Of a stretch of 64,000 bases of DNA, positions 45,008-53,820 are shown in pieces. Each line of letters starts with the position of its first letter. The first letter of the stretch is position 1. The notes beneath the pieces were generated by a model. The model did not search any database, was not told the origin of the DNA, and was given only the letters and a program-made list of their open reading frames with translations. The stretch comes from Corynebacterium jeddahense. Lineage in GTDB: Bacteria; Actinomycetota; Actinomycetes; Mycobacteriales; Mycobacteriaceae. The stretch is taken from positions 682,001-746,000 of the forward strand of contig NZ_CP063194.1 of the NCBI RefSeq assembly GCF_028609865.1. The letters run 5' to 3'. The position numbers and the translations under genes are program-made.

Positions 45008-45244
45008 CTAACCTAGCTGCTTGACCAGGTGATTCGCAGCCGCAAGACCAAGTCGGGGATTGGCCTCACGCACGTCTTTCACCGCGCGCACAAACTGCGC
45101 TTTGGGGTCCGTGCCGGTCTCTGCGAGCACCCCGCGCGCCCACTCGACGGCGGCGTCCATGTCGGGGAAGAAACCCACGAGCGACTCTTCCGGCGTCGGG
45201 CCAGTGTTAACAGTGTTGAAGATCTTGCGCAGAAATTGGAACAT
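45008..45244 (-). CDS. Small conserved protein of unknown function
   Basis: A 78-residue acidic protein starting MFQFLRKIFNTVNTG, with GFFPDMDAAVEWARGVLAETG and the end EANPRLGLAAANHLVKQLG, which faintly resembles a ribosomal L7/L12 C-terminal helix. It has no membrane segment. The ATG at 45244 is chosen because CATAGT lies seven bases upstream, indicating a leaderless mRNA; a GTG three codons earlier is within that box. It is divergent from nei2, with only 10 bp between starts. Confidence 0.65.
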   Translation of the reverse strand: MFQFLRKIFNTVNTGPTPEESLVGFFPDMDAAVEWARGVLAETGTDPKAQFVRAVKDVREANPRLGLAAANHLVKQLG

Positions 45245-45257
45245 AGACCCCACTATG
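45242..45257. promoter_or_regulatory. Interlocked divergent -10 boxes at 45.25 kb
   Basis: CATAGA (plus, 45242-45247) is seven bases before the nei2 ATG. CATAGT (minus, 45252-45257) is seven bases before the small gene's ATG. Each gene's start lies inside or beside the other's -10 box, so the two promoters cannot be fired at once. Confidence 0.5.
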
Positions 45258-46064
45258 CCCGAAGGTGATTCCGTCTATCAGCTGTCAAAGCGCCTGCAGT
45301 GGATGCAAAACCGCGAAGTCACGGCCACGAGCATCCGCGTCCCGCGCTACGCCACCGTCGACTTCACAGGCATGACCTGCGAGCGCGTCTGGCCCCGAGG
45401 CAAGCACCTGTTCATGCAGTTCACCGCGCCCGGGCACGCGCCACAGATCCTGCACACCCACCTGAAAATGGAGGGCACCTGGGCCATGCACCGCGCCGGC
45501 GAGCGGTGGAAGAAGCCCGCCCACGCCGCGCGCGTGGTGCTTTCGCTTAGCGACGCACCACAGGCCGACATCGAGCTCGTCGGGTTCTCGCTCGGCCTCG
45601 TCCGCGTCTTCCCGGCCCGCGAGTACGACCAGCAGATGGGCTACCTCGGCCCCGACCTGCTCGCCGAGGACTTCGACGAGGGCGAGGCAGTGCGCCGCAT
45701 CGAGGCGCACCCCGACCTGGAGATCGGGCGGGCGCTGCTGGATCAGCGCAACCTCGCCGGCATTGGCAACGAGTACCGCGCGGAAATCAACTTTCTCGCG
45801 GGCACGCATCCGGCCGTGTTGGTGCGGAACGTGGACGTCGTCAAGCATGTGCGCCTCGCGCGCCGGCTCATGTGGGCGAACAAAGACGCCCCCGTCCGCG
45901 TGACCACCGGGGTCAGGCGGACGGGGGAGACGAGCTACGTGTTCGGGCGCAACAACAAGCCGTGCAGGCGGTGCGGCACCTTGATCACGAAGGGGTTCCT
46001 CGGCGGCGAAGGCGACCTCGAGCGGGTGATTTGGTGGTGCCCGCGGTGCCAGCCGGAGCCTTGA
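45255..46064 (+). CDS. nei2: Endonuclease VIII-type DNA glycosylase Nei2
   Basis: A 269-residue Fpg/Nei-family enzyme that removes oxidised bases and nicks the DNA backbone. After Met removal, P2 is the expected nucleophile and E3 the acid (MPEGDSVYQL). The helix-two-turn-helix region has ALLDQRNLAGIGNEYRAEINFLAG. The C-terminal zinc finger is CRRCG...WWCPRCQ with four Cys. Its position next to lhr matches mycobacterial nei2. The start is the ATG at 45255 of a leaderless-looking mRNA. Confidence 0.92.
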   Translation: MPEGDSVYQLSKRLQWMQNREVTATSIRVPRYATVDFTGMTCERVWPRGKHLFMQFTAPGHAPQILHTHLKMEGTWAMHRAGERWKKPAHAARVVLSLSDAPQADIELVGFSLGLVRVFPAREYDQQMGYLGPDLLAEDFDEGEAVRRIEAHPDLEIGRALLDQRNLAGIGNEYRAEINFLAGTHPAVLVRNVDVVKHVRLARRLMWANKDAPVRVTTGVRRTGETSYVFGRNNKPCRRCGTLITKGFLGGEGDLERVIWWCPRCQPEP

Positions 46065-46080
46065 GATATTGTCATTCTGA

Positions 46081-46227
46081 GCGAGAAGGGGGATTCGTGG
46101 ATTTCGGATTTTTGCGGGAGAAACCCCATCCATTGAAGACCTTAAAGTCACCCACTCGCGCTACTTCAGGGCCGAGGAGTTGCCCGATCTGGCGAGTTAC
46201 TGGCAGAAAGGAGAGCGGGTCTCCTAA
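46081..46227 (+). pseudogene. Possible 3' fragment of a lost gene
   Basis: A 48-codon open frame without a usable start lies between nei2 and dedA and ends in a TAA. Its last 31 codons read IEDLKVTHSRYFRAEELPDL then ASYWQKGERVS, which looks protein-like, and its GC is lower than that of the neighbours. I do not recognise the family. It may be the tail of a deleted gene or may be chance. Confidence 0.3.
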
Positions 46228-46230
46228 CCC

Positions 46231-46875
46231 TTACTCCGACTCCGGCGGCACCAGCACCTCCTCCTCGCGGTCCGTTACCGCGCGACGGATGAAGTAGACC
46301 AGGAACGCGAGGATGATGAGGACGAGCACGCCGTAGATGACGTTCGAGTATGTGTCGGCGTACCCGGTCGCCTTTTCCCAGTTGTCGCCGAGGACGTAGC
46401 CCAGGTAGATGAGCACGGCGTTCCAGATGCCGGAGCCGAGCGTCGTCCACAGGCCGAACGTGAGCAGGTTCATCTTGCCCAGGCCGGCGGGGATGGAGAT
46501 GAGCGAGCGCACGCCTGGGATGAGGCGGCCGAAAAAGACGCTGGAGCGGCCGTACTTGGTGAAGAACCGCATCGCCGCGTCGACGTCGGAGGCGCGCACG
46601 AGCCACATCCAGTCCGCGACCTTGCGCAGCCGCTCCAGGCCCAGCCACACGCCGATGCCGTAGAGCGCGTAGGCGCCCGCGACGGAGCCGACGACCGACC
46701 AGATGAACACGGCCCACATGTTCAGGGTGCCCTGGGCGACGGTGAAGCCGGCGAGCGGCAGGACCACCTCGGACGGGATTGGCGGGAAGAGGTTCTCAAG
46801 GAGGATCGCGATGCCGACGCCGGGGGCGCCGAGGGTCTCCATGAGGCCGACGATCCAGTCGATAATGCTCTGCAT
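46231..46875 (-). CDS. DedA-family membrane protein
   Basis: A 214-residue polytopic protein of the DedA/SNARE-associated family. It has five to six hydrophobic segments, the amphipathic ENLFPPIPSEVVLPLAGF re-entrant motif near residue 27, and FFGRLIPGVRSLISIPAGLGKMNL. Bacterial DedA proteins flip undecaprenyl phosphate or other lipids and support membrane homeostasis. It starts 15 bp from the stop of the GCS2-type ligase gene on the same strand, so it may be the last gene of the pgi unit. Confidence 0.9.
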   Translation of the reverse strand: MQSIIDWIVGLMETLGAPGVGIAILLENLFPPIPSEVVLPLAGFTVAQGTLNMWAVFIWSVVGSVAGAYALYGIGVWLGLERLRKVADWMWLVRASDVDAAMRFFTKYGRSSVFFGRLIPGVRSLISIPAGLGKMNLLTFGLWTTLGSGIWNAVLIYLGYVLGDNWEKATGYADTYSNVIYGVLVLIILAFLVYFIRRAVTDREEEVLVPPESE

Positions 46876-46890
46876 TGGGCCTATCTTGCC

Positions 46891-48378
46891 CTACGCGACG
46901 TCGAGCGTCCAAGTATGCACCGGCGCGCCGGTGCGCTGATTTTCCAGGTACTGGCGCAGCACCCGCGCGAGCCCGTCCGCCCGCTCGCTCGTCGCGGGCT
47001 TCGAGCCGCCGGCGACGCGGTCGAGCGCCGCGAGCTGCCACGACGCGCCGTTCTGCCGCGCCCGCACGCGCCCCTCGATGACGCCGAGGTACTCGTCCGC
47101 GCACGCCTGGTCTACCTTGAGGGCGCGCAGCCCGTCGTACGCGAGCTCGAGCAGATGCTTCTCGACGAGCTCCGCCACCCCAACCGTCCCCAGCGTCGGC
47201 CACTCCACCTCGGCCCGGATGCCATCCTGGGCCGCCGCGAGGAAATTCCGGTTCGCCGCCTCGAACGTGAGGCGCGACCACACCGGGCGCGCCTGCTCGC
47301 CGAGCGCCTTGACCAGACCGTAGTAGAACGCGGCGTCCGCGACGACGTCCATGACGGTGGGGCCGGCCGGCAACAGGCGGTTTTCCACGCGGATGTGGCT
47401 GAGCTCGCCATTCGGGTCGTAGATGGGCCTGTTCCAGCGCCAGATCGTGCCATTGTGCAGGTTGAGGTAGTGCAGGCCCGGGTTGTCGCCGTTCATGAAC
47501 GGGGTGCCCGCGTCCGCGCGCCCCTCGGGCAGGATGGGGGAGAAGTAGCGGACGTTTTCCTCGAATAGGTCGAAGACGTTGGTGATCCAGCGCTCGCCAA
47601 ACCACACGCGCGGGCGCACGCCCTGGTTGATCAGCTCCTGCGTGCGCGTGTCCAGGGACTGCTTGAACACCGGGATGCGCGATTCGTGCCACACCTTGTG
47701 CCCCATGAACAGCGGAGAGTTCGCGGACAGCGCCACCTGCACCCCGGCGATCGCCTGGGAGGCGTTCCACGCGTCGGCGAAGCGGTTCGGCGCGACCTGC
47801 AGGTGCAGCTGCATCGAGGTGCACGTGGATTCGGGTGCGATGCTCTCGAAGTAGCGGACGTACTTCTCCTCCCCGCGCAGGTCGATCTTCACCAGCTCGC
47901 CGCGCGACTCGAGGATCGAGTTGTTCAGCCCCGCGTACCGGTTCTCCTGCGTCATCCACTCGTCGCCCTCGAGGAACGGCGCGGTCATCGTCGGCAGCGT
48001 CCCGATCATCGCGAGGTGGGAACCGGCCCGCTCCGCCGCGTCGCGCACAACGCCGAGTCGCTTCTCGACGCCTTCGGCAAGCCGCGCGAGCCCATCACCC
48101 TCGATGCTCAGCGGAGGGTGGTTCATCTCCACGTTGAAGGACCCGATCTCGGCCTGGTACTCGTCGTCGAGCAGGCCCAGCACCGCCTGGTTATTCGGGT
48201 GCGGCTGCATCGCGTCGTCCACGAGGTTGAGCTCGAGCTCGAGCCCGATCGTGCCCTGGTCGACGAAGTCCGCCTGCTGCAGGTGCCGGTCGAAGCGCTC
48301 GAGCTCGTCCTCGAGCCGCCGGCGGTAGGTGGTGCGCTGGCGCGGGGTATACGTGTCGGAGGAGACGGCGTCGCCCAT
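46891..48378 (-). CDS. Glutamate-cysteine ligase family protein (GCS2 type)
   Basis: A 495-residue carboxylate-amine ligase with the GCS2 hallmarks: TIGLELELNLVD near residue 44 (the ATP/metal Glu pair), FNVEMNHPPLSIEGDGL, HLQVAPNRFADAWNAS, and SHIRVENRLLPAGPTVMDVVADAAFYYGLV. Related enzymes join glutamate and cysteine, including EgtA of ergothioneine synthesis, but the other egt genes are not in the window. The start overlaps the pgi stop (TAATG). An open frame continues 126 bp upstream inside pgi but lacks a start signal. Confidence 0.82.
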   Translation of the reverse strand: MGDAVSSDTYTPRQRTTYRRRLEDELERFDRHLQQADFVDQGTIGLELELNLVDDAMQPHPNNQAVLGLLDDEYQAEIGSFNVEMNHPPLSIEGDGLARLAEGVEKRLGVVRDAAERAGSHLAMIGTLPTMTAPFLEGDEWMTQENRYAGLNNSILESRGELVKIDLRGEEKYVRYFESIAPESTCTSMQLHLQVAPNRFADAWNASQAIAGVQVALSANSPLFMGHKVWHESRIPVFKQSLDTRTQELINQGVRPRVWFGERWITNVFDLFEENVRYFSPILPEGRADAGTPFMNGDNPGLHYLNLHNGTIWRWNRPIYDPNGELSHIRVENRLLPAGPTVMDVVADAAFYYGLVKALGEQARPVWSRLTFEAANRNFLAAAQDGIRAEVEWPTLGTVGVAELVEKHLLELAYDGLRALKVDQACADEYLGVIEGRVRARQNGASWQLAALDRVAGGSKPATSERADGLARVLRQYLENQRTGAPVHTWTLDVA

Positions 48379-50015
48379 TAACGGTGCTCCCGGTACCAGG
48401 TGATCAGGTGGTCCGTCGAGGCGTCGCCCGTGTCCGGCGCCTCCTCGCCTGCGACCGCGGCGGCGAGGTCGTTCGCCTGCGCCTTGCCCAGCTCCACGCC
48501 CCACTGGTCGAAGGCGTTGATGCCCCAGATCGCGGCCTCGGTGAACACGATGTGCTCGTAGAGCGCGATGAGCGCGCCGAGCGCGTGCGGGGTGAGCTCC
48601 TCGGCGAGGATCGTCGTGGTGGGGCGGTTGCCCGGCATCACCTTGTGCGGCGCGAGCTCGTGGGAGACGCCCTCCGCCTCAATCTCCTGCTGGGTCTTGC
48701 CGAAGGCGAGGACCTTCGTCTGCGCGAAGAGGTTCCCCATGAGCAGGTCGTGCATCGAGCCGGTGCCGTCCGCCGTGGGCAGGTCCTGCCGCGGCCGCGC
48801 GAAGCCGATGAAGTCCGCCGGGATGAGGGTCGTGCCCTGGTGGATGAGCTGGAAGAAGGCGTGCTGGCCGTTCGTGCCCGGCTCACCCCAGAAGATCTCG
48901 CCGGTGTCGGCGGTGACGCTTGCGCCGTCGATACGCGTGTGCTTGCCGTTCGACTCCATCGTGAGCTGCTGCAGGTACGCCGGGAAGCGCGAGAGGTCCT
49001 GCGCGTAGGGCAGCACCGCGTGGGTCTGCGCCTTGTGGAAGTTGCGGTACCAGACGTTGAGCAGGCCCATGAGCGCGGGCACGTTTTGCTCGAGCTCGGT
49101 GGAGCGGAAGTGCTCGTCCATGTCGTGGAAGCCCGCGAGCATGTCCGCGAAGTTGTCCCGGCCGACGACGCACATGAGGCTCAGGCCGATCGCGGAGTCC
49201 ATGGAGTAGCGCCCGCCGACCCAGTTCCAGAACCCGAACATGTTGGCGGTGTCGATGCCGAACTCCGCCACCTTCTCCGCGTTGGTGGACACGGCGACGA
49301 AGTGCTTCGCAATCGCGGATTCATCGCCGCCGAGCTGCTCGAGCAGCCAGCGCTTCGCGGCGTGCGCGTTAGAGAGGGTCTCCTGGGTGGTAAACGTCTT
49401 CGACGCGACGATGAACAGCGTCTGCTCCGGATCTGCACCCGCGAGCACGCGGCTCATGTCCGCCGGGTCGACGTTGGAGACGAACTCGGCGGCGATGCCC
49501 GCGTCCTGGTAGGTGCGCAGCGCCTTGGCCGCCATCGCGGGGCCGAGGTCCGAGCCGCCGATGCCGATGTTGACCACCTTCGTGATCTCCTTGCCGGTGT
49601 GGCCGCGCCACCGCCCGGAGCGCAGCGCATCGGCGAAGTCGCCCATGCGGCCGAGTACCTCGTGCACGTCGTGGGTGACGTCCTGGCCGTCGACGGTGAG
49701 CGCGGCGTCCGCCGGCGCGCGCAGCGCGGTGTGGAGCACGGCGCGGTCCTCGGTGGCGTTGATGTGCTCGCCGGTGAACATCGCCTCGATGCGGTCGCGC
49801 AGCTGCGCCTCTTCGGCGAGGGCAAGCAGCGTCTCGACGACGTCCCCGTCAATCAAGTTCTTCGACAAATCCACGTGCAGCCCGGCGGCGTCGAACGTGT
49901 AGCGCTCCGCGCGATCCGGATCCGCCCGGAAGAGGTCGCGCAGCGTGGTGCGGGACTTCTCGGCGTGGAGTTTTTCCAGGTTGCCCCAGCTTTCGGTGGA
50001 CGTGATGTCGTGCAT
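48378..50015 (-). CDS. pgi: Glucose-6-phosphate isomerase
   Basis: A 545-residue PGI interconverting glucose-6-phosphate and fructose-6-phosphate. Both family signatures are present: the phosphate-binding [20 protein letters not shown], and the later [21 protein letters not shown] and [14 protein letters not shown]. The catalytic Glu and His lie in [11 protein letters not shown] and ESNGKHT regions. GGGAGG lies five bases before the ATG at 50015. The next gene starts within its stop codon, so the two are coupled. Confidence 0.96.
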   Translation of the reverse strand: MHDITSTESWGNLEKLHAEKSRTTLRDLFRADPDRAERYTFDAAGLHVDLSKNLIDGDVVETLLALAEEAQLRDRIEAMFTGEHINATEDRAVLHTALRAPADAALTVDGQDVTHDVHEVLGRMGDFADALRSGRWRGHTGKEITKVVNIGIGGSDLGPAMAAKALRTYQDAGIAAEFVSNVDPADMSRVLAGADPEQTLFIVASKTFTTQETLSNAHAAKRWLLEQLGGDESAIAKHFVAVSTNAEKVAEFGIDTANMFGFWNWVGGRYSMDSAIGLSLMCVVGRDNFADMLAGFHDMDEHFRSTELEQNVPALMGLLNVWYRNFHKAQTHAVLPYAQDLSRFPAYLQQLTMESNGKHTRIDGASVTADTGEIFWGEPGTNGQHAFFQLIHQGTTLIPADFIGFARPRQDLPTADGTGSMHDLLMGNLFAQTKVLAFGKTQQEIEAEGVSHELAPHKVMPGNRPTTTILAEELTPHALGALIALYEHIVFTEAAIWGINAFDQWGVELGKAQANDLAAAVAGEEAPDTGDASTDHLITWYREHR

Positions 50016-50114
50016 GTGTGCCTCCCGGGTGGCGGTCGCAGTGTCCGGCGTAGGCGCCGGTGTGGTGTCCGGGATCAACGGTAGCCAAAACGCGGCAGCG
50101 GTGGCGGGGCAGGC

Positions 50115-50408
50115 CTACCCCAGCTTCCCGCGCCCGAGCCGCAGCAGGATCTGCGCGAGTCCCGGGCCCTCCTCGCCGAGCTCGTCGCGGAACTGGTTGA
50201 TGATGGCCACCTCGCGCGTGTGCACCAGCCGAGTCCCGCCGGAACCCATCCGGGTCTTGCCGATGGCCCGGGAAATCTCGGAGCGGCGCTTCACCGCGTC
50301 AAGGATGACGCGGTCGAGCCGGTCGATCTCCTTGCGGTACTCCTGAATCTCCGCGTCCGAGAGGGGATCGTCGGTGCCGGACGGCATGCGGATTTCAAGT
50401 TCACTCAT
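50115..50408 (-). CDS. Chorismate mutase (AroQ type)
   Basis: A 97-residue helical AroQ-fold chorismate mutase (chorismate to prephenate, for Phe and Tyr). It has the characteristic EYRKEIDRLDRVILDAVKRRSEISRAIGKTR first helix with R and K contact residues. In actinobacteria this short enzyme has low activity alone and is boosted by DAHP synthase. CATAAT lies eight bases before the ATG at 50408, so it may be leaderless. It is divergent from pcrA, as in mycobacteria. Confidence 0.9.
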   Translation of the reverse strand: MSELEIRMPSGTDDPLSDAEIQEYRKEIDRLDRVILDAVKRRSEISRAIGKTRMGSGGTRLVHTREVAIINQFRDELGEEGPGLAQILLRLGRGKLG

Positions 50409-50462
50409 GGGAGCCGATTATGCCATTTCGAACACGTCTGCGGGTCGTGTCGGCGGCGTTAG

Positions 50463-50468
50463 TACAGT
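50463..50468 (+). promoter_or_regulatory. -10 box of leaderless pcrA
   Basis: TACAGT is seven bases before the ATG at 50476, without a ribosome-binding site. The divergent chorismate mutase promoter lies in the same 67-bp gap. Confidence 0.5.
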
Positions 50469-50475
50469 AACGGCC

Positions 50476-52794
50476 ATGACTGATCTGACTCTGGGACTCA
50501 ACCCGCAGCAGCAGGCCGCCGTCGTCCACGAGGGCAGCCCGCTGCTCATCGTCGCGGGCGCGGGGTCCGGCAAGACCGCGGTGCTCACCAGGCGCATCGC
50601 GTATTTGCTGCAGAACCGCGGCGTCGCGCCCTGGCAGATCCTGGCCATCACCTTCACCAACAAGGCGGCTGCGGAGATGAAGGAGCGCGTCGCCCAGCTC
50701 GTGGGGCCCGACGCGGAGCGGATGTGGGTGGCCACGTTCCACTCCGTCTGCGTGCGCATCCTGCGCCAGCAGGCCCAGCTCGTCCCGGGGCTGAACACCA
50801 ACTTCACCATCTACGACTCGGACGATTCGCGCCGGTTACTCGGCATGATCGGCAAAGACTTCGGCCTGGACCTGAAGAAGTTCTCGCCGCGCACGCTGGC
50901 CAACGGCATTTCCAACCACAAGAACGAGCTCGTCGGCCCCGAGGAGGCGCTCGCGGAGGCGGAAAAGACGCACAACCCGTTCGAGACCACGGTGGCCAAG
51001 GTGTACGCGGAGTACCAGCGCCGGCTGCGCCAGTCCAACGCGCTCGACTTCGACGACCTCATCGGCGAGGTCGTGCGCATCTTCAAACAGCACCCGCAGG
51101 TCACGGAGTACTACCGCCGCCGCTTCCGCCACGTACTCGTGGACGAGTACCAGGACACCAACCACGCGCAGTACGAGCTCATCCACACCCTCGTCGGGGA
51201 CGGCGCGGACGCGCCGGAGCTCGCCGTGGTGGGCGATTCGGACCAGTCGATCTACGCCTTCCGCGGCGCGACCATCCGCAACATCGAGGAGTTCGAGCGC
51301 GACTACCCGAACGCCACGACGATCATGCTGGAGCAGAACTACCGCTCCACGCAGAACATCCTCAGCGCCGCGAACGCCGTCATCGCGCAGAACCAGGGCC
51401 GCCGCCCGAAGAAGCTGTGGACCGACCAGGGCACGGGGGAGAAGATCGTCGGCTACGTCGCCGACAACGAGCACGACGAGGCCCGCTTCGTCGCCGCCGA
51501 GATCGACGCGCTGGCGGACAGGGGCGTGCCGTACTCCGACATCGCGGTGATGTACCGCACGAACAACGCCTCCCGCGCGCTCGAGGACATCTTCATCCGC
51601 TCGGGCATCCCGTACAAGGTCGTCGGCGGCACCCGCTTCTACGAGCGCCGCGAGATCCGCGACATCGTCGCCTACCTCAAGGTGCTGGACAACCCGGACG
51701 ACACGGTGAGCATGCGCCGCATCATCAACGTGCCCAAGCGCGGCATCGGCGACAAGGCCCAGGCCATGGTGGCCCTCCACGCCGAGCAGAACAACCAGAG
51801 CTTTGGGCGCTCGCTTATCGACGTCACCTCCGGCAGCGTCGACATGGTCGCGAAAGCGGCCGCCAACTCGATCACCCGCTTCGTTGAGATGATGCGGCAG
51901 ATCCGGGACGACATGCCGTCGATGCGCAACGAGGTCACTGGGATGCCCGACCTCGGGCAGCTGATCACCCGGATCCTGGAGGACACCGGCTACAAGGAGG
52001 AGCTGGAGGCGTCGAACGACCCGCAGGACGGCGCCCGCCTGGACAACCTCAACGAGCTCGTCTCCGTGGCCCGCGAGTTCTCCTCGGAGGCCGCGAACCA
52101 CGTCGCGTACATGACGGACGAGGAGCTCGAGGACGTCATGCAGGAGGGGGAGCCCGCGCCGGGCTCGCTCCAGGCGTTCTTGGAAAAGGTCTCGCTCGTG
52201 GCCGACGCGGACCAGCTGCCGGACAACGAGCAGGGCGTGGTCACGCTCATGACGCTGCACACGGCGAAGGGCCTCGAGTTCCCCGTCGTCTTCGTCACCG
52301 GGTGGGAGGACGGGCAGTTCCCGCACCTGCGGGCGCTGGGCGACCCGGCGGAGCTCGCGGAAGAACGCCGCCTCGCCTACGTGGGCATCACCCGCGCAAA
52401 GGAGCGGCTCTACCTCACGCGCGCGATCCTGCGCGCCTCGTGGGGCTCTCCGGTGACCAACCCCGCCAGCCGCTTCCTCGCAGAGGTCCCGGAGGACCTC
52501 GTCGACTGGCGCAGGGTGGAACCGGAGCGCTCCTTCAGTTCGGACGCCTGGGGCGCCCCCGCGCGGCCGCGCACCTCGGCGCGCCCGCGGCGGTCACACG
52601 GCGCTGGCGGGGTGAAGGTGAACAAGCACCTCGACCTCGCGCCGGGGGACCGGGTCAACCACGCGAAGTACGGCCTCGGCACCGTGCTCACCGTGGAGGG
52701 CAGCGGCGTGCGCGAGACGGTGACGGTTGATTTCGGGTCGTCCGGCACCGTGCGTCTCATGCTCATCGGCGGGGTGCCGATGGAGAAGCTCTAG
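50476..52794 (+). CDS. pcrA: UvrD/PcrA ATP-dependent DNA helicase
   Basis: A 772-residue superfamily 1A helicase for nucleotide excision repair and replication-fork maintenance. The motifs are GAGSGKT at 28-34, TFTNKAAAEMKERV, VLVDEYQDTNHAQYELI, VVGDSDQSIYAFRGA, LEQNYRST, TLHTAKGLEFPVVFVTGWEDGQFP and ERRLAYVGITRAKERLYLT. The C-terminus has a Tudor-like element (PGDRVNHAKYGLGTVLTVEGSGV) that in PcrA contacts RNA polymerase. The frame is open 102 bp upstream, but the leaderless promoter fixes the start. The stop shares CTAG (52791-52794) with the convergent M23 gene. Confidence 0.97.
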   Translation: MTDLTLGLNPQQQAAVVHEGSPLLIVAGAGSGKTAVLTRRIAYLLQNRGVAPWQILAITFTNKAAAEMKERVAQLVGPDAERMWVATFHSVCVRILRQQAQLVPGLNTNFTIYDSDDSRRLLGMIGKDFGLDLKKFSPRTLANGISNHKNELVGPEEALAEAEKTHNPFETTVAKVYAEYQRRLRQSNALDFDDLIGEVVRIFKQHPQVTEYYRRRFRHVLVDEYQDTNHAQYELIHTLVGDGADAPELAVVGDSDQSIYAFRGATIRNIEEFERDYPNATTIMLEQNYRSTQNILSAANAVIAQNQGRRPKKLWTDQGTGEKIVGYVADNEHDEARFVAAEIDALADRGVPYSDIAVMYRTNNASRALEDIFIRSGIPYKVVGGTRFYERREIRDIVAYLKVLDNPDDTVSMRRIINVPKRGIGDKAQAMVALHAEQNNQSFGRSLIDVTSGSVDMVAKAAANSITRFVEMMRQIRDDMPSMRNEVTGMPDLGQLITRILEDTGYKEELEASNDPQDGARLDNLNELVSVAREFSSEAANHVAYMTDEELEDVMQEGEPAPGSLQAFLEKVSLVADADQLPDNEQGVVTLMTLHTAKGLEFPVVFVTGWEDGQFPHLRALGDPAELAEERRLAYVGITRAKERLYLTRAILRASWGSPVTNPASRFLAEVPEDLVDWRRVEPERSFSSDAWGAPARPRTSARPRRSHGAGGVKVNKHLDLAPGDRVNHAKYGLGTVLTVEGSGVRETVTVDFGSSGTVRLMLIGGVPMEKL

Positions 52795-53486
52795 ATCTTG
52801 ATGCCCTGCTTGGCAAACCAGGGCACCGGGTCGACCTGCGTGGCGCCGTCCGGCTTGATCTCGAAGTGGAGGTGCGGGCCGGTGGACTGGCCCTCGCTGC
52901 CGATGGAGGCGATCTTCTGGCCCGCCGTCACGCGCTGGCCCACGGCGACGTCGTAGTAGCGCATGTGGCCGTACACGGACTCTTCGCCGTTGTCGTGCTT
53001 GATCACGACCCAGTTGCCGAAGCCCTGGGCGGGGCCGGCGGCCGTGACGGTGCCGTCCATGACCGCGTAGATCGGCGTGCCAAGGTCGTTGGCGATGTCG
53101 ATGCCCTGGTGCACCCGGCCCCAGCGCGGGCCGAACCCGGAGGTGTAGTGGCCCGAGGCGGGCAGCACGACGGTGCGGCCGTCCGCGGTGCGGCCGCGCT
53201 GCGGGGCGACCCAGTCGCTGGCTTCGGCCGGGGCGAAGGCGCCGGCGAGCGGGGTGTCCAGCGCGCGGGGGTCGTAGACGATCGTGTAGTCGCCGGCGGA
53301 GATGGTGGCGCCGCTGTTCTTGATCGCGCCGGCGGCTTTCGCCACGGCGCCGAGCGCCTGCCCGCCGTCGGCGGGGGCACCGCCGACGGCGAAAGAGAGC
53401 GCGGAGGCGGGTGAGTGCGCCAATGCGAGCGTGAGCACGGCGGCCAGCGAGGCGGACGCGAGACGCGGACGGAGTCCTCGGTTCAT
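52791..53486 (-). CDS. Secreted M23 peptidase (LytM domain), copy 1
   Basis: A 231-residue exported protein. A signal peptide ends near residue 29 (SPASALS). A linker follows, then a C-terminal LytM/M23 domain (about 120-220) with the zinc ligands HxGxD in VHQGIDIAND and HLHFE in STGPHLHFEIKPDG, plus YGHM. M23 enzymes cut peptide cross-links in peptidoglycan. Directly downstream of a second M23 gene on the same strand (copy 2 at 53821), with a terminator between them. Confidence 0.9.
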   Translation of the reverse strand: MNRGLRPRLASASLAAVLTLALAHSPASALSFAVGGAPADGGQALGAVAKAAGAIKNSGATISAGDYTIVYDPRALDTPLAGAFAPAEASDWVAPQRGRTADGRTVVLPASGHYTSGFGPRWGRVHQGIDIANDLGTPIYAVMDGTVTAAGPAQGFGNWVVIKHDNGEESVYGHMRYYDVAVGQRVTAGQKIASIGSEGQSTGPHLHFEIKPDGATQVDPVPWFAKQGIKI

Positions 53487-53665
53487 GGGGCGGGATACCT
53501 TTTCTTCTCGGCAGCAAGGGGCGGCGCAGGGGCGGCGAAGACGCAGCCTGGCCGCGAGCACAGCCGTAGAATGTATCGCCCGCCCAGCGCCCAGGCAACG
53601 CTTTGACGTGCACGTTTGTTCTAATTCCCGGCCTGTCTTGACCGAACGTCCAGCTCACCGCGCGT

Positions 53666-53688
53666 GTTACTGGTGTGAAAAAAGTTAC
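53666..53688. promoter_or_regulatory. GTAAC direct repeat upstream of M23 copy 1
   Basis: Two GTTAC boxes (53666-53670 and 53684-53688; GTAAC on the coding strand) lie 180-200 bp before the start of M23 copy 1. This resembles the MtrA-type half-sites near rpf and M23 copy 2. The rest of the 334-bp gap holds the terminator of copy 2 and no gene. Confidence 0.3.
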
Positions 53689-53756
53689 CAATGTGGTTAG
53701 GGTGCGGGGGTGGGGAACGTACCCCCGGCGCCGGGTCCGGCGCGTGTCGGGCGCGC

Positions 53757-53796
53757 GAAAACGGGGCCCGTCCGCTATGGAAAGCGGCGGGCCCCG
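53757..53796 (-). terminator. Terminator of M23 copy 2
   Basis: On the minus strand CGGGGCCCG (53796-53788) pairs with CGGGCCCCG (53770-53762), extended by an inner CCGCT/AGCGG pairing, and TTTTC follows at 53761-53757. Confidence 0.85.
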
Positions 53797-53820
53797 TCGA
53801 GGGAAGCGCGGGAATTGCGG

